A stretch of DNA of 64,000 nt. Origin: Reyranella massiliensis 521. GTDB taxonomy: Bacteria; Pseudomonadota; Alphaproteobacteria; Reyranellales; Reyranellaceae. Where the stretch lies: the NCBI RefSeq assembly GCF_000312425.1, contig NZ_HE997181.1:3811488-3875487 (forward strand), read 5' to 3'. The notes under the pieces are model-generated. The model was given only the letters and a program-made list of their open reading frames with translations, had not been told where the DNA came from and did no database searches. This document shows, piece after piece, positions 16,973 to 25,740 of the stretch (the first letter of the stretch is position 1; each line of letters starts with the position of its first letter). A program made the translations under genes and the position numbers.

Positions 16973-17589
16973 TGGAACGAGATACAAAATCGCGCGGTGG
17001 GCGCCCCTGGAGTTTTGACCGGGATAAGGCGGTCGAGACCGCGATGAGGCTGTTCTGGCGTTACGGCTATGAGGGGGTGTCGATCGGCGATCTCACGAAG
17101 GAGATCGGGATAGCGCCCCCAAGCCTCTACACTGCATTTGGCAGCAAGGCGGAGCTCTATCGGGAAGCGGTTACCCGCTATGAAGAGACGCTCGGATGCC
17201 TTGACGTGGCGTCTGTCAAATCGGCAGGGTCGCTGGCGGAGGCGGTGCGAGTATTGCTCGAGGGAGCCGTGAGAGCCGTAACAGACCCTCACCTTGAGCG
17301 TGGCTGTATGATCTCAAGCGGCATGATTGCATGTCACCCGGAGCATACGTCGCTCGCCCGCGACGCGGCCGCGCGGCGTGATGCTATGCGCCAGCGGATC
17401 GCGGAAGCGCTCCAGTCCTTTGCCGGCGCAGACGAGGTTCGGCGTTTGGCGCGCCATCTGGCTGCCGTCATGCAGGGGATTTCGATCCAGGCGCGGGACG
17501 GTAGCGAGCCAACAGAGCTGGAGGAGATCGTTGAAGACGTGGTGGCGGGCGTCGCAGCACGGCTTCCCAAGGACGCGCGAAAACATTGA
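16972..17589 (+). CDS. TetR/AcrR-family transcriptional regulator
   Basis: A 205-residue protein. The N-terminal HTH reads GRPWSFDRDKAVETAMRLFW followed by GYEGVSIGDLTKEIG and PSLYTAFGSKAELY, a textbook TetR DNA-binding domain. The C-terminus, with RGCMISSG, is like the YxaF/AcrR C-terminal ligand domain. ATG 16972 is preferred over an upstream in-frame ATG at 16936 because the latter precedes the predicted promoter -10. With the -10 at 16959-16964 transcription would begin almost at the ATG, suggesting a leaderless mRNA. It likely controls the divergent hydrolase and itself. Confidence 0.88.
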   Translation: MERDTKSRGGRPWSFDRDKAVETAMRLFWRYGYEGVSIGDLTKEIGIAPPSLYTAFGSKAELYREAVTRYEETLGCLDVASVKSAGSLAEAVRVLLEGAVRAVTDPHLERGCMISSGMIACHPEHTSLARDAAARRDAMRQRIAEALQSFAGADEVRRLARHLAAVMQGISIQARDGSEPTELEEIVEDVVAGVAARLPKDARKH

Positions 17590-17676
17590 TGGAGCTCGAA
17601 GTGCAGCCAAGCCCAGAATCGGCAGGACTGGCGGAGCACAAGGATTTCGAACAACTGCTGCCGGACCATCGTCCGG

Positions 17677-17931
17677 TCAATCCTGGTCGGATTGAGAGAT
17701 GATGTCCTCGGAAATCTCCTGCCGCAGCTTTGGTTCGTTTGCGAGTCGACGTCCGAGCGCCGCGATGAAGGCATCATAGCGCTCGCGCGCCTTGGCACGG
17801 GCGGCCTGGGCAGCGGGCTCGGGCAATACCGGCGTTGTTGCCAGCCAGAAGCGGACAAAGATCGCCAGCGTCTCGACGGCGACGGGCGCAGTGCCCGTGA
17901 CATGCTCGACGTCCTCGTCGAGGGGCAGATC
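17677..17931 (-). pseudogene. C-terminal remnant of an ICE CopG-type protein (second copy)
   Basis: The translated tail VETLAIFVRFWLATTP followed by a PEPAAQAARAKARERY segment and RRLANEPKLRQEISEDI closely matches residues about 70-140 of the intact CopG-like gene at 39259-39708, on the same strand. The N-terminal ribbon-helix-helix is absent. It is diverged from that copy at the DNA level, so it is not a recent duplication but debris of another conjugative element of the same family. Confidence 0.7.
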
Positions 17932-18032
17932 CTTCACAGCAGTGCCTACCGGCCAGCAATTCGGACTGGCTCGTGAGCTGCCCCTCATCGTGACTGAACT
18001 CACCGCGAAATTCCGACGCGAATCGTGTCCAT

Positions 18033-18494
18033 CTATTTCGAGACGCAAATTTTTTTGTCGCTTTCTCGACGCTTGGCTAATGCCTCTTCGAAGTCCTTTG
18101 CCAAATCCGAAACGGTGATCATCTGGAAACGCTTCATGAGCAGCGCTTCCGCTTCGCTTAATGTTTTCTCCATTCGTGCGTCAACTGCCTGCTCGACGAC
18201 GCATTGTGGCTGATCTCGATGGGGGCCGATATTGAATAATGGAGGCCCGCCAACTGCCTCATAGACGTCCAGAAGCGTGATTGCGTCTAGTCCACGGGTT
18301 AACTCCCAGCCGCCGTTATGACCTTTCGCCGAAGTCATAACTCCCTTCTCCCTCAGGCCAGCCATCATACGACGCACCACTACGGGATTTGTCCCGAGCA
18401 TCTTGGCGATGTCTTCCGACGTTGCCCGTTTCACGTGCTTTCCCATATGGATGAGTACATGGAGCATGCGGGACATGCGATTGTCGCGAGGCAT
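18033..18494 (-). CDS. Rrf2-family transcriptional regulator
   Basis: A 153-residue protein. The N-terminal winged helix reads MLHVLIHMGKHVKRATSEDI followed by MLGTNPVVVRRMMAGLREKG and the wing GHNGGWELTR, typical of Rrf2 proteins. The C-terminal region has a single cysteine (QCVVEQAV), so iron-sulfur ligation by three cysteines as in IscR is not apparent; it is closer to the YwnA/CymR-like redox or thiol-sensing type. An AAGGAT ribosome site lies upstream of ATG 18494. It is divergent from a thioredoxin-reductase-like gene, which is probably its target. Confidence 0.87.
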   Translation of the reverse strand: MPRDNRMSRMLHVLIHMGKHVKRATSEDIAKMLGTNPVVVRRMMAGLREKGVMTSAKGHNGGWELTRGLDAITLLDVYEAVGGPPLFNIGPHRDQPQCVVEQAVDARMEKTLSEAEALLMKRFQMITVSDLAKDFEEALAKRRESDKKICVSK

Positions 18495-18510
18495 CGATCC
18501 TATCCTTTCA

Positions 18511-18555
18511 AACTTACGAAGCTATCACCTTACCTATCACGTAACAATGTAAGTT
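18511..18555. promoter_or_regulatory. Inverted repeat in the Rrf2/oxidoreductase divergent promoter region
   Basis: AACTTAC (18511-18517) and its exact inverse GTAAGTT (18549-18555) flank two copies of CTATCAC (18522-18528 and 18534-18540). The segment is AT-richer than the coding DNA around it and lies between two divergent genes, so it probably holds both promoters and the Rrf2 operator. Confidence 0.45.
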
Positions 18556-18621
18556 GTATGAGTTGACGGCCGCCGGAGTGTCTCGTAACATTCAAAGGTG
18601 CGTACTGCGGAGCGTTCACTC

Positions 18622-19533
18622 ATGGATTTCGAAATCATCATCATTGGCGGAAGCTTTGCTGGCCAAGCCGCAGCGCTGCAACTGGCGCGGGCGCGACGCC
18701 GAGTCCTGCTTATCGACGGGGGGCAGCCCCGCAATCGGTTCGCTCAATCGTCACACGGCTTTCTGGGGCAGGATGGACAGGCACCATCTGCAATCATAGC
18801 AACAGCAAAGAAGCAGCTTGCCAAATACCGGACCGTAGAGCATTGCGAAGGGCGCGCAACCAAAGCCAGGGCGGTCCACGATGGGTTCCGGGTTCTGCTC
18901 GGAGATGGCAGTGAAGTAACCAGCAGTCGGATCATTTTGGCAACCGGAGTGCGAGATGCTTTGCCGGATATTTCCGGCGTGAAGGACCGATGGGGCTCAA
19001 GCGTTCTGCATTGCCCCTACTGTCATGGATATGAGTTGAACGAGCGACCCGTTGGGGTTCTGGCGTCAAGCGAGATAGCCTTTCACCAAGCTATGCTGGT
19101 GCCGGACTGGGGACCGACGACCCTGTTCACGCAAGGCATCTTCACACCGACGCCGGAGCAGGAAGCGCAGCTTGTCGCTCGTGGCGTAACGATCGAACCT
19201 ACACCGATTGCAGAGCTTCTCGGGACCAGCCCAGCACTCGAAGCGGTGCGGCTTTCCGACGGCAGAACCGTTGCGATCTCTGGCCTCTTCATAGCGCCAC
19301 GGACCGAACTAACAAGTGATTTGGCAGCGCAGCTTGGCTGCAAACTCGAGGCTGGGCCGTTGGGCCCATTTATCGATGTAGACTTGCGGCAGCAGAGTTC
19401 CGTACCCGGCGTCTTCGCGGCGGGAGATGTCGCCAGCCCTATTGCAAACGCAACGATGGCTGCTGCCGCCGGCGCCATGGCCGCAGGCAGTGCTCATCAC
19501 TCATTGATCTACGGTGCCGGGGAGCACGCATAA
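18622..19533 (+). CDS. NAD(P)/FAD-dependent oxidoreductase, thioredoxin reductase-like
   Basis: A 303-residue protein. FAD-binding GxGxxG variant IIIIGGSFAGQAAALQLARA is at the N-terminus, ILATGVRD in the middle, CPYCHGYE as a CxxC redox pair near residues 135-142, and the second FAD motif GVFAAGDVASP near the C-terminus. Length and order match the compact thioredoxin reductase-like family, although the NADPH-binding domain looks reduced around VGVLASSEIAFHQA. It may reduce a small disulfide or thiol partner. ATG 18622 puts the FAD motif immediately at the N-terminus. Regulation by the divergent Rrf2 gene is likely. Confidence 0.85.
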   Translation: MDFEIIIIGGSFAGQAAALQLARARRRVLLIDGGQPRNRFAQSSHGFLGQDGQAPSAIIATAKKQLAKYRTVEHCEGRATKARAVHDGFRVLLGDGSEVTSSRIILATGVRDALPDISGVKDRWGSSVLHCPYCHGYELNERPVGVLASSEIAFHQAMLVPDWGPTTLFTQGIFTPTPEQEAQLVARGVTIEPTPIAELLGTSPALEAVRLSDGRTVAISGLFIAPRTELTSDLAAQLGCKLEAGPLGPFIDVDLRQQSSVPGVFAAGDVASPIANATMAAAAGAMAAGSAHHSLIYGAGEHA

Positions 19534-19599
19534 CGGCGCAGGATCCCGCGGATGCTGAGCTCGACATCGAGCAGTTTGCCCTGCAGCAGCTGGCGGCCA

Positions 19600-20099
19600 G
19601 CCAGCAGGGACCGTGCCGTCTGGGCGTCTGCCGACTCGGCAGCCACCAGGCGATGCCATCCCAATGGCGGCCACGCGCTGGTCGCCTCGGTCTATCTGGT
19701 CGGCACCAACACGCGCCGGGTGCGCCGGGCGCTTGTCGCCCTGTTCGGGAGCGCCGTCGACAAGGACGTCGTCAGCCGGACTTGGCGCAAGGTCAGGAGC
19801 GATTGGGATGCTTGGAACGCCCGCCCGCGTGCCAACGAGCCGATCATGCGCCTGATCCTCGACGGGAGGGTGGTTCGGGTCAGGCTCTACGAAAAGCGCC
19901 CGCACGACCAACGCCATCGAACGCCCGCACGAGGAATTCAAACGACGCATCAAACTGCAGACCGTGCTGCCTTCGGCCGACACGGCGGTCATGCTATGCT
20001 GGGTGCTGATGGCGTCTGGGGCAAATCTCAATGCGAAAGATCGGCGGATGGGCGACCCTTGGCGCACCTCTCGCTCAACCGATCGACCTCACCGCTTGA
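19600..20099 (+). mobile_element. Degenerate IS256-family transposase remnant
   Basis: Three reading frames in succession encode pieces of one IS256-type transposase: HALVASVYLVGTNTRRVRRA with VVSRTWRKVRSDWDAWNA (frame of 19666), then EEFKRRIKLQTVLPSADTAVM (from about 19915), then the normal C-terminus GGWATLGAPLAQPIDLTA ending at the stop at 20097-20099. The central DDE region is deleted and at least two frameshifts separate the parts. It cannot be functional. I could not define terminal inverted repeats. Confidence 0.75.
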
Positions 20100-20281
20100 A
20101 CCGATAGTCTTAGCCGACCGGAGGCCGCTCGGCAAAATTCCAACACTATCCGCGACGGCGCCCCGATCTCCCGGTTCATCGAGCATGTTCGCAATGCTTG
20201 TACAAACCGACCTTGGGGCGCGCCAAATCGTGGCTGGAGGATTTTCTGACCAGAAGAAACTAGATATCGAGGAGTATCGGA

Positions 20282-20689
20282 ATGTTCGACACCAAGATTG
20301 CTATCATTGTTCGTGACGATCTTGCCAGTTGGCAAAAGCTTAACGTCACAGCTTTTCTGACCAGTGGAATTGTCGCCCAGGCTCCTGGGCTGATCGGCGA
20401 GCCCTACATCGACTCTACAGGCTCCGCTTTCAATCCGATGGTGCGCCAACCGATGGTGGTCTTGTCTGCCAGCCAGGATGCGTTGAGAACGATCTGTAAA
20501 CGGGCGATCGAAAGAGGGATAAGAATTTCGACCTATATCGAAGAGATGTTCTTGACTGGTCATGATGCAGCGAACCGGGATGTGTTCGCCAAGTTTTCAC
20601 TGCCTGAGGCAGCCATTGTCGGCGCCGCATTGCATGCCGAAAAGAAGTTGGTCGACAAGATCACCAAGGGCGCCAAATTGCATTCTTGA
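20282..20689 (+). CDS. DUF2000-family protein
   Basis: A 135-residue protein with MFDTKIAIIVRDDLASWQKL at the N-terminus, then VAQAPGLIGEPYIDSTG and a C-terminal VGAALHAEKKLVDKITKG helix. This matches the DUF2000 family (peptidyl-tRNA hydrolase-like fold, function unknown), which often sits near AraC or Rrf2 regulators. A GAGGA precedes the ATG. It stands alone here, after the IS remnant. Confidence 0.8.
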   Translation: MFDTKIAIIVRDDLASWQKLNVTAFLTSGIVAQAPGLIGEPYIDSTGSAFNPMVRQPMVVLSASQDALRTICKRAIERGIRISTYIEEMFLTGHDAANRDVFAKFSLPEAAIVGAALHAEKKLVDKITKGAKLHS

Positions 20690-21019
20690 CACGCCCTGAC
20701 GGACAATTGGCGGCGTTTACATTGCCCGCATAAGTCAGGGCGCGATTCGCGCCTTGACGTAGCAATATGGAGCGGAAGATCCCGATGTAGTGAAGGCTGG
20801 CTGCTCGTTCTGCTGCCCAAGCCGCTCGCGGAAACCTTGAACCAGCACGGTCATGTTCTGAACCGCAGCGGATTCTCCAGAGGCCCTCTCGCTTGAGTCA
20901 TCCGCGACGGTCGTCGAGGTGCGGCGACCCGTGTTTGACCAACAAGGATACTCAGGAATTGGGGCTTCGGGAAACCCAGGGGGCGGTTCATCTCGCTAAG
21001 GGGGAGCACAGGATTCCCG
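20690..21019. other. Gene-free region with a long-loop inverted repeat
   Basis: No coding sequence seen. CGCCCTGAC (20692-20700) and GTCAGGGCG (20734-20742) form exact 9-bp arms around a 33-nt loop directly after the DUF2000 stop. There is no T-run, so it is at best a rho-dependent terminator or the trace of a small element. Confidence 0.4.
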
Positions 21020-21838
21020 TTAGATTCCTAGGCGTTTGCCCGCGGCTTGTGCGGCAGCTCGAGCCTGTCGGTCCATCCCGGCACGCCGCTTGCGCATCTC
21101 CGCAACACGCTCTGGCCCGGCTTCCTTTGGCGTGCCATTCGAGAATGGCGGTTCGGGTGCATATTCGAGAATGAGCTGGACGCGACGCGCGGCTTCCTCG
21201 CCCCTCATCTCACCAGACAGTGCCAACGCGAAGTCCAGTCCTGCAGTCGCGCCGGCTCCGGTCATTCGGTTACGATCACGCACAACGCGCTTATCGACAT
21301 GGCGCGCGCCGAGCAGCGGCAGAAGGTCGGTTACGGTCCAGTTGGCGGTCGCATCGTATCCTTTGAGAAGACCCGCCGCCCCAATCAGGAGCCCACCCGT
21401 ACAAACGCTGGTGACCCATTTTGCTCGTGCACCGCGATCCGCGAGAAACGCCAACACCTCCGGGTCGCTCATGCAGTCGATCGTGCCCATTAGGCCGCCC
21501 GGGACGAACAGGACATCAAGGTCTCGTGGGCATTCCTCAAACGTCTGCGTCGCCTGAATCGGGATCCCCAGTTCCGTTGTGACGGATGTCTTGTCTTTCC
21601 ACACCAACTGAACGTTGAAGCGCATGATATTGAACACACTCATCGGGCCGATGAGATCAATCGCGACCATCTTGGGATGGATCAGCATTGCCACCTTCGG
21701 TGCATCCGGCGGAATTTCCATCATCGCACGCCGTTGATCACTGGCGGGTTTGTCGTCGGCTGCAGCTGAGAAAGCTGTGCCAGTTGCAAGAAGACTGCTG
21801 AGCGTGAGAAGGGTGCGTCGGTCTATTGCCTTGATCAT
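21020..21838 (-). CDS. Exported DJ-1/PfpI-family protein (isonitrile hydratase-like)
   Basis: A 272-residue protein with a leader DRRTLLTLSSLLATGTAFSAAADD (twin arginine-like, cleavage probably after an Ala), then the DJ-1/PfpI fold: PKVAMLIHPKMVAIDLIGP, DVLFVPGG and the nucleophile elbow SVCTGGLLIGAAGLL. The nucleophilic Cys and the CPRDLDVLFVPGG context are those of the isonitrile hydratase/ThiJ-like group. It lies 19 bp downstream of the TonB receptor and probably belongs to its operon. A clear paralogue at 26663-27499 sits in the divergent operon. The substrate is unknown. Confidence 0.82.
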   Translation of the reverse strand: MIKAIDRRTLLTLSSLLATGTAFSAAADDKPASDQRRAMMEIPPDAPKVAMLIHPKMVAIDLIGPMSVFNIMRFNVQLVWKDKTSVTTELGIPIQATQTFEECPRDLDVLFVPGGLMGTIDCMSDPEVLAFLADRGARAKWVTSVCTGGLLIGAAGLLKGYDATANWTVTDLLPLLGARHVDKRVVRDRNRMTGAGATAGLDFALALSGEMRGEEAARRVQLILEYAPEPPFSNGTPKEAGPERVAEMRKRRAGMDRQARAAAQAAGKRLGI

Positions 21839-21857
21839 AGTTTTGACTCCGTTCTAT

Positions 21858-24104
21858 TCAGAACTGAAAGGTGGTCGAGGCGAGGAAGGTGCGTGGCGCT
21901 CCGCGAGATATGCCTGCCGCCTGGCCAGATGCGGCCGAAGCCCAGTATTTTGTGTCGAGAAGATTCTCGACGGCGAAGCGAAGAGTGATCGGCTTGCCTT
22001 CGGAGCGCTCGAAGACGTAACGCGCACCAACATCGAAACGGGTCCAGCTATCGATCGACTGCGTGTTGGCGGCGTCAACGAACTGTGTACCCGTGTTGAT
22101 CATGCGAGCTGACACAGTAAGGCCTTCGATGAACGGGGTATCCCACTCAGCCCCAAGATTGATCTGGTAATCCGGTGCGCCAATCGCCTTGTTGCCATTG
22201 AACTTCCCACCGGCGGTGCGGGTGAGTCGGCCATCGAGCAGCATCAGGCCACCGAGGATACGGAAGCCGTCGAATGGCTCGCCAGCGACGTTGAATTCAA
22301 ATCCGCGATTCCGCTGTTCGCCGTCCTGGGAATAAATGTTGGTGAAGGGGTCGGTAATGCCTGTGGGTTGTTCGATTTGAAACACGCCGACGCTTGTTGT
22401 CCAAGCGCCCCAATCTACCTTCACACCGCCCTCAAGCTGGCGGGAGACGATCGGCGCAAATGTCTCGCCATAGTTCTTGGCTGTTGCCGGCGCGGACGTT
22501 CCCTGCTGCAAAGCCTCAACATAGTTCCCATACAAGCTAATATTGTCGGTGAGCTTGAACACAGCGCCGGCTGCCGGCGAGAACTTTGTCCTGTCGTAGG
22601 AGGACGTCTCAAGCCCTGTCGTCGCGGCGAAGTTGGTGCTGACCACATTCTGCAATCGCCCACCCAACGTCACCAACAGCCGATCGTCGAACATTTCGAG
22701 CGTGTCTGCAAATACCAGGCTGGTGAAGCGATGCTCAGCGGTGCGATGGATGTCGTCAAGATCAATGATGGATGACGAGTCCGGCCGCGGAATGATGACC
22801 GGATTGAAGATATTGGACGGAAACGTTCCAAGTCCCGTTCTGGTCGCCTTAAGATCCTGATTCCAGCGGGCGATCGCGACAGTTACATTGTGTTCGATTG
22901 GTCCGGTCTCAAACCGCCCGCGAACTCCGGCCTGCCCGGAGTAATGCACTCCGGCTGAAGGAAACGAAGCGATTGAGCCGATGAAGTTGCCATTGGCCTG
23001 CAACCTCGTCGGCTGCACGAAGATGCCGGTCGTCTCAGTCGAACTGATGCCGAAGGCGCTGAACACGGTCCAGTTATCGGAAAGATCGTATTCGGCTCTG
23101 ACGACGCCATAGGCGTCTTTTGTCTTCACCCACGCCCATGGTTGCGAAAGGCTGGCGGTAGAGGAAGGCACCGGAACGCGCGTTACGCCAGGCGCAACCG
23201 TGACGGCCCAATCAGGCGCATCGAAGCGTTCGTTCACATAGCCGAAATCTCCGTAGAATCGAAATCGATCGCCTTGGTAATCAAGACTTAGGGACCCGGC
23301 ACCGAGACGGTCTGATTGATCATCGATAGCGAGGTCGCCCCCGCGCATAATGCCGTTGAAGCGGACACCGAACTCGTTGCGCGAACCGAAACGGCGACCA
23401 AAATCAAGGTGCGTCCCCATATTACCGTCCGACACATAGCTCGTCGTAACGGAGGTCACCGGATTATCGGTTGCGCGCTTTGGAATGATGTTGATGGCGC
23501 CTCCGACACTTCCACCAAGTGCAATGCCGTTGAGAAAGGTGTCTGGACCCTTGAGTATTTCGATACGTTCAGCGAGCTCCGCTGGAAAACGCTGCTTCGG
23601 CGCAATGCCGTAAAGACCGTCAAACCCCATGTTGTAAGAAAAGAGATTGAAGCCCCTGATCGAATAGACATCCCGGTAGCTGGAACGCGGAAAGATGGCG
23701 CGAACGGATGGATCGCTCGCGGCGACATCGGCGATGCTACGTGCTTGCGTATCCGCGATAAGTTTGGCCGTGTAGCTCGTCACATTGAACGGCGAGCTCA
23801 TGGTGTCGCGATTGCCGAGTATACCGAGCTGACTGCCAGTTGCGACCTGTCCGCCGGATGCGGCTGGCAAAAGTCGCGTCGCGTCGCGCGGGTCAGGCAC
23901 CCCGGAAGAAGAACCTGTAACGACAATCGGATCCAGGACGGTAATGGTTTCGCCACTCTCCTGGGCAACGGCAGGATTCGGCGTTGTGAGCAAAAGCGAG
24001 CCGGGCAACGCGACTGCAAGCATGTTGCGTCGCGCCCGACGCGCGAACGCGGTCGGTCGATATAGCACAATGAACTCCACAGGTGATCGCCCCCACACGT
24101 GCAT
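21858..24104 (-). CDS. TonB-dependent outer-membrane (siderophore-type) receptor
   Basis: About 750 residues. A signal-like segment MLAVALPGSLLLTT ends in AVAQ; the plug domain follows with DPIVVTGSSSG, RSIADVAASDPSVR, YSIRGFNLFSY, RIEILKGPDTFLNG and GGSVGGAINIIPKR. The beta-barrel ends in the terminal phenylalanine (STTFQF) needed for outer-membrane insertion. This is the FhuA/FepA-like metallophore receptor family. The frame is open to a TTG at 24173 that overlaps the DUF2946 stop. I use ATG 24104, but the start is uncertain and ATG 24023 would give the cleanest signal peptide. It is in one operon with DUF2946 upstream and the DJ-1 protein downstream. Confidence 0.85.
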   Translation of the reverse strand: MHVWGRSPVEFIVLYRPTAFARRARRNMLAVALPGSLLLTTPNPAVAQESGETITVLDPIVVTGSSSGVPDPRDATRLLPAASGGQVATGSQLGILGNRDTMSSPFNVTSYTAKLIADTQARSIADVAASDPSVRAIFPRSSYRDVYSIRGFNLFSYNMGFDGLYGIAPKQRFPAELAERIEILKGPDTFLNGIALGGSVGGAINIIPKRATDNPVTSVTTSYVSDGNMGTHLDFGRRFGSRNEFGVRFNGIMRGGDLAIDDQSDRLGAGSLSLDYQGDRFRFYGDFGYVNERFDAPDWAVTVAPGVTRVPVPSSTASLSQPWAWVKTKDAYGVVRAEYDLSDNWTVFSAFGISSTETTGIFVQPTRLQANGNFIGSIASFPSAGVHYSGQAGVRGRFETGPIEHNVTVAIARWNQDLKATRTGLGTFPSNIFNPVIIPRPDSSSIIDLDDIHRTAEHRFTSLVFADTLEMFDDRLLVTLGGRLQNVVSTNFAATTGLETSSYDRTKFSPAAGAVFKLTDNISLYGNYVEALQQGTSAPATAKNYGETFAPIVSRQLEGGVKVDWGAWTTSVGVFQIEQPTGITDPFTNIYSQDGEQRNRGFEFNVAGEPFDGFRILGGLMLLDGRLTRTAGGKFNGNKAIGAPDYQINLGAEWDTPFIEGLTVSARMINTGTQFVDAANTQSIDSWTRFDVGARYVFERSEGKPITLRFAVENLLDTKYWASAASGQAAGISRGAPRTFLASTTFQF

Positions 24105-24169
24105 TTCGGCAGAGCGAAGGAATTGACGACGAACGAATTCACTCTGGCCGGTGCCCGGCCATTGAGAAG

Positions 24170-24550
24170 TCAAACGGTCTGAGGTGGAGCTCGAGGATTG
24201 CCTGATGAGCCTTCTCGGCCCGGCCCTGGATGTACCGAGCGAATGACAATAATGGGCTCGGACAGCGATATCCGTTGCTGGATGAGATTACTGGTGTCTG
24301 AGGCGAGCACGGCCACGTGGCCGGTCATCGTGCATCCGACAAGGCAGCAGTCGGGGACATGCTTGCGTTCTGAAGGGTTGCCCTTGCCGGGAAGCGACGG
24401 CTGTTCGACCGAGGAACAGATGACATTGCCGAAGGCATCAAGCTTCGGCTGACTGATAGAGCCAAAACCAGCGAAACTGAAAAGCGTTTGAAGGACAAGC
24501 GCGTAGGCTGCGATCATCGCAACCCATGAACGCTGCCACCATCTTCTCAT
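24170..24550 (-). CDS. DUF2946-like small exported protein
   Basis: A 126-residue protein with an N-terminal hydrophobic leader (WVAMIAAYALVLQTLFSFAG) and a central cysteine cluster PDCCLVGCTMTGH. This is the pattern of DUF2946 proteins, which are often next to copper- or cobalt-related TonB receptors. The Cys/His cluster suggests metal binding in the periplasm, an inference. GGGAG precedes ATG 24550. Its stop abuts the receptor reading frame, so it is the first gene of that operon. Confidence 0.7.
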   Translation of the reverse strand: MRRWWQRSWVAMIAAYALVLQTLFSFAGFGSISQPKLDAFGNVICSSVEQPSLPGKGNPSERKHVPDCCLVGCTMTGHVAVLASDTSNLIQQRISLSEPIIVIRSVHPGPGREGSSGNPRAPPQTV

Positions 24551-25073
24551 TGGGACTGCTCCCTCGCGTCGCAGCCATCAAAGGTGACGGGGGAACTTGA
24601 GACCCCACATGGTGAGCCCGAGGACGGCCGGTTTTGTTCCCATGCCGAGGGGCAGGATTTCGGACGTGACAGGCACTTTGATCTGATCGAGATGCAAAAA
24701 GCACATGCAGCACGTCTTATGGTCGCGTGTCCCTGTTCGTAGTGGCCTTCAGAGCTGAGAACGAACTGGTTCGGAGCCGAAGTCGACAGACAACCGCACA
24801 TCATGGAACTTTCAAAAGTACAAATTTTTTCACGAAATCGAAGTTGATACGCCCATCCACCGTAGCTCCGCCGACGGATCAGAATCGCAGACTTGGCCCA
24901 GGTCTCTCCAGGACGGCCGGAGCTCCGATACTCCGAGATACGTCGGGTGGCACCCATCCTGCACGAGATGCGCCGCCGATGGTTGCATTGCAAGGAACTG
25001 TTCTCCACCTGCCGACCTGTTGTGACGACGCCGGCTTGTCAGTTTGGACATGCGCCCCACCTGAAAGAATTTA
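24551..25073. other. Divergent intergenic region, no confident gene
   Basis: About 520 bp between DUF2946 and the ArsR gene. On the minus strand a short Cys-rich frame (with KTCCMCFLHLDQIK, ending near 24573) looks vaguely protein-like but has no start or upstream coding continuity; it may be the eroded end of a small gene. An AT-rich patch at about 24805-24850 could carry the promoter of the minus-strand operon. Confidence 0.4.
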
Positions 25074-25091
25074 TTGACATATCAGCCAACG

Positions 25092-25109
25092 TGTCATAAA
25101 AAAATGACA
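25092..25109. promoter_or_regulatory. Operator-like dyad upstream of the ArsR gene
   Basis: TGTCAT (25092-25097), six A residues, and ATGACA (25104-25109) form a perfect AT-rich dyad just before the ArsR reading frame. Location and symmetry fit autorepression by a winged-helix dimer. Confidence 0.5.
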
Positions 25110-25115
25110 TGTGCA

Positions 25116-25484
25116 ATGAATTTTTATGCTGCATCGGCGGTGGGGATGAATGGAGATCGGATGCTGGAGACGTTGGCCGCTCTTGCGAATCCACATCGGC
25201 TGCGGATCCTCGAGGCACTCCATACAGACGGGCGGATTTATGTCAGTCAGCTTGCTCGAAAGCTGGGCATCAGCCGTCCTTTGCTGCATCTCCACCTCAA
25301 GAAGCTGGAGGATGCAGGGCTCGTAACGAGCAGGATGGAATTGTCGCAGGACGGGAAATCGCTGAATTTCTATGAGGTCGCACCGTTCAACGTCGTCCTG
25401 AATCCTAGTTCTGTTGCTGACGCCGCTCGTTCGTTAGCCATTTCCATAAAATCCGGAGCCTCTGAAAGGGACGAACATGAATGA
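25116..25484 (+). CDS. ArsR-type winged-helix regulator
   Basis: About 122 residues. The core MLETLAALANPHRLRILEAL, VSQLARKLGISRPLLHLHLK and LEDAGLVTSRMEL is the ArsR/SmtB winged helix. No cysteine pair of the metal-sensing ELCVCDL type is present, so it may sense another ligand or act as a plain switch. Possible starts are 25116, 25146 and 25161; the last has the better ribosome site spacing (GGAG), and a frame from 25074 would run through the dyad. It is the first gene of a + strand operon and overlaps the next gene by 8 bp. Confidence 0.82.
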   Translation: MNFYAASAVGMNGDRMLETLAALANPHRLRILEALHTDGRIYVSQLARKLGISRPLLHLHLKKLEDAGLVTSRMELSQDGKSLNFYEVAPFNVVLNPSSVADAARSLAISIKSGASERDEHE

Positions 25485-25740
25485 TCATGCCTCTACGTTT
25501 CTACTTGTTACCATTCTCGCGCTGATGGTGGTTTTGCTAATATTCGGAATGAAATACTTCTCTGCAGCGCGATCTGCGCGGCTTCGTATCATGAGCGAAG
25601 ACGCTTATCGCGATCTCGCCGCACGCTCCATCAAAGCACAAGAAGAATGTGCCAGTGCAATGCCGGCCATGAAGGAGGCGATCGCCGAGATAGAAAGCCG
25701 TCTCGTAAATATCGAAAAGGTACTCAAGGAGGTCGAGTGA
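25477..25740 (+). CDS. Small single-pass membrane protein with coiled coil
   Basis: An 87-residue protein. Residues 8-27 (FLLVTILALMVVLLIFGMKY) form one transmembrane helix, followed by a charged helical segment (SEDAYRDLAAR to the C-terminal EIESRLVNIEKVLKEVE) with heptad character. It resembles short phage-shock or DUF-type membrane proteins that follow ArsR regulators. I cannot name the family with certainty. It overlaps ArsR by 8 bp and shares the A of its stop with the DUF3817 ATG. Confidence 0.72.
   Translation: MNDHASTFLLVTILALMVVLLIFGMKYFSAARSARLRIMSEDAYRDLAARSIKAQEECASAMPAMKEAIAEIESRLVNIEKVLKEVE

Noticed and set aside
24547..25008. Possible 153-residue protein in the DUF2946/ArsR intergenic region (minus strand)
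   Set aside because: Arg/Ser-rich translation without domain or ribosome site. A short Cys-rich segment is in another frame and lacks a start.
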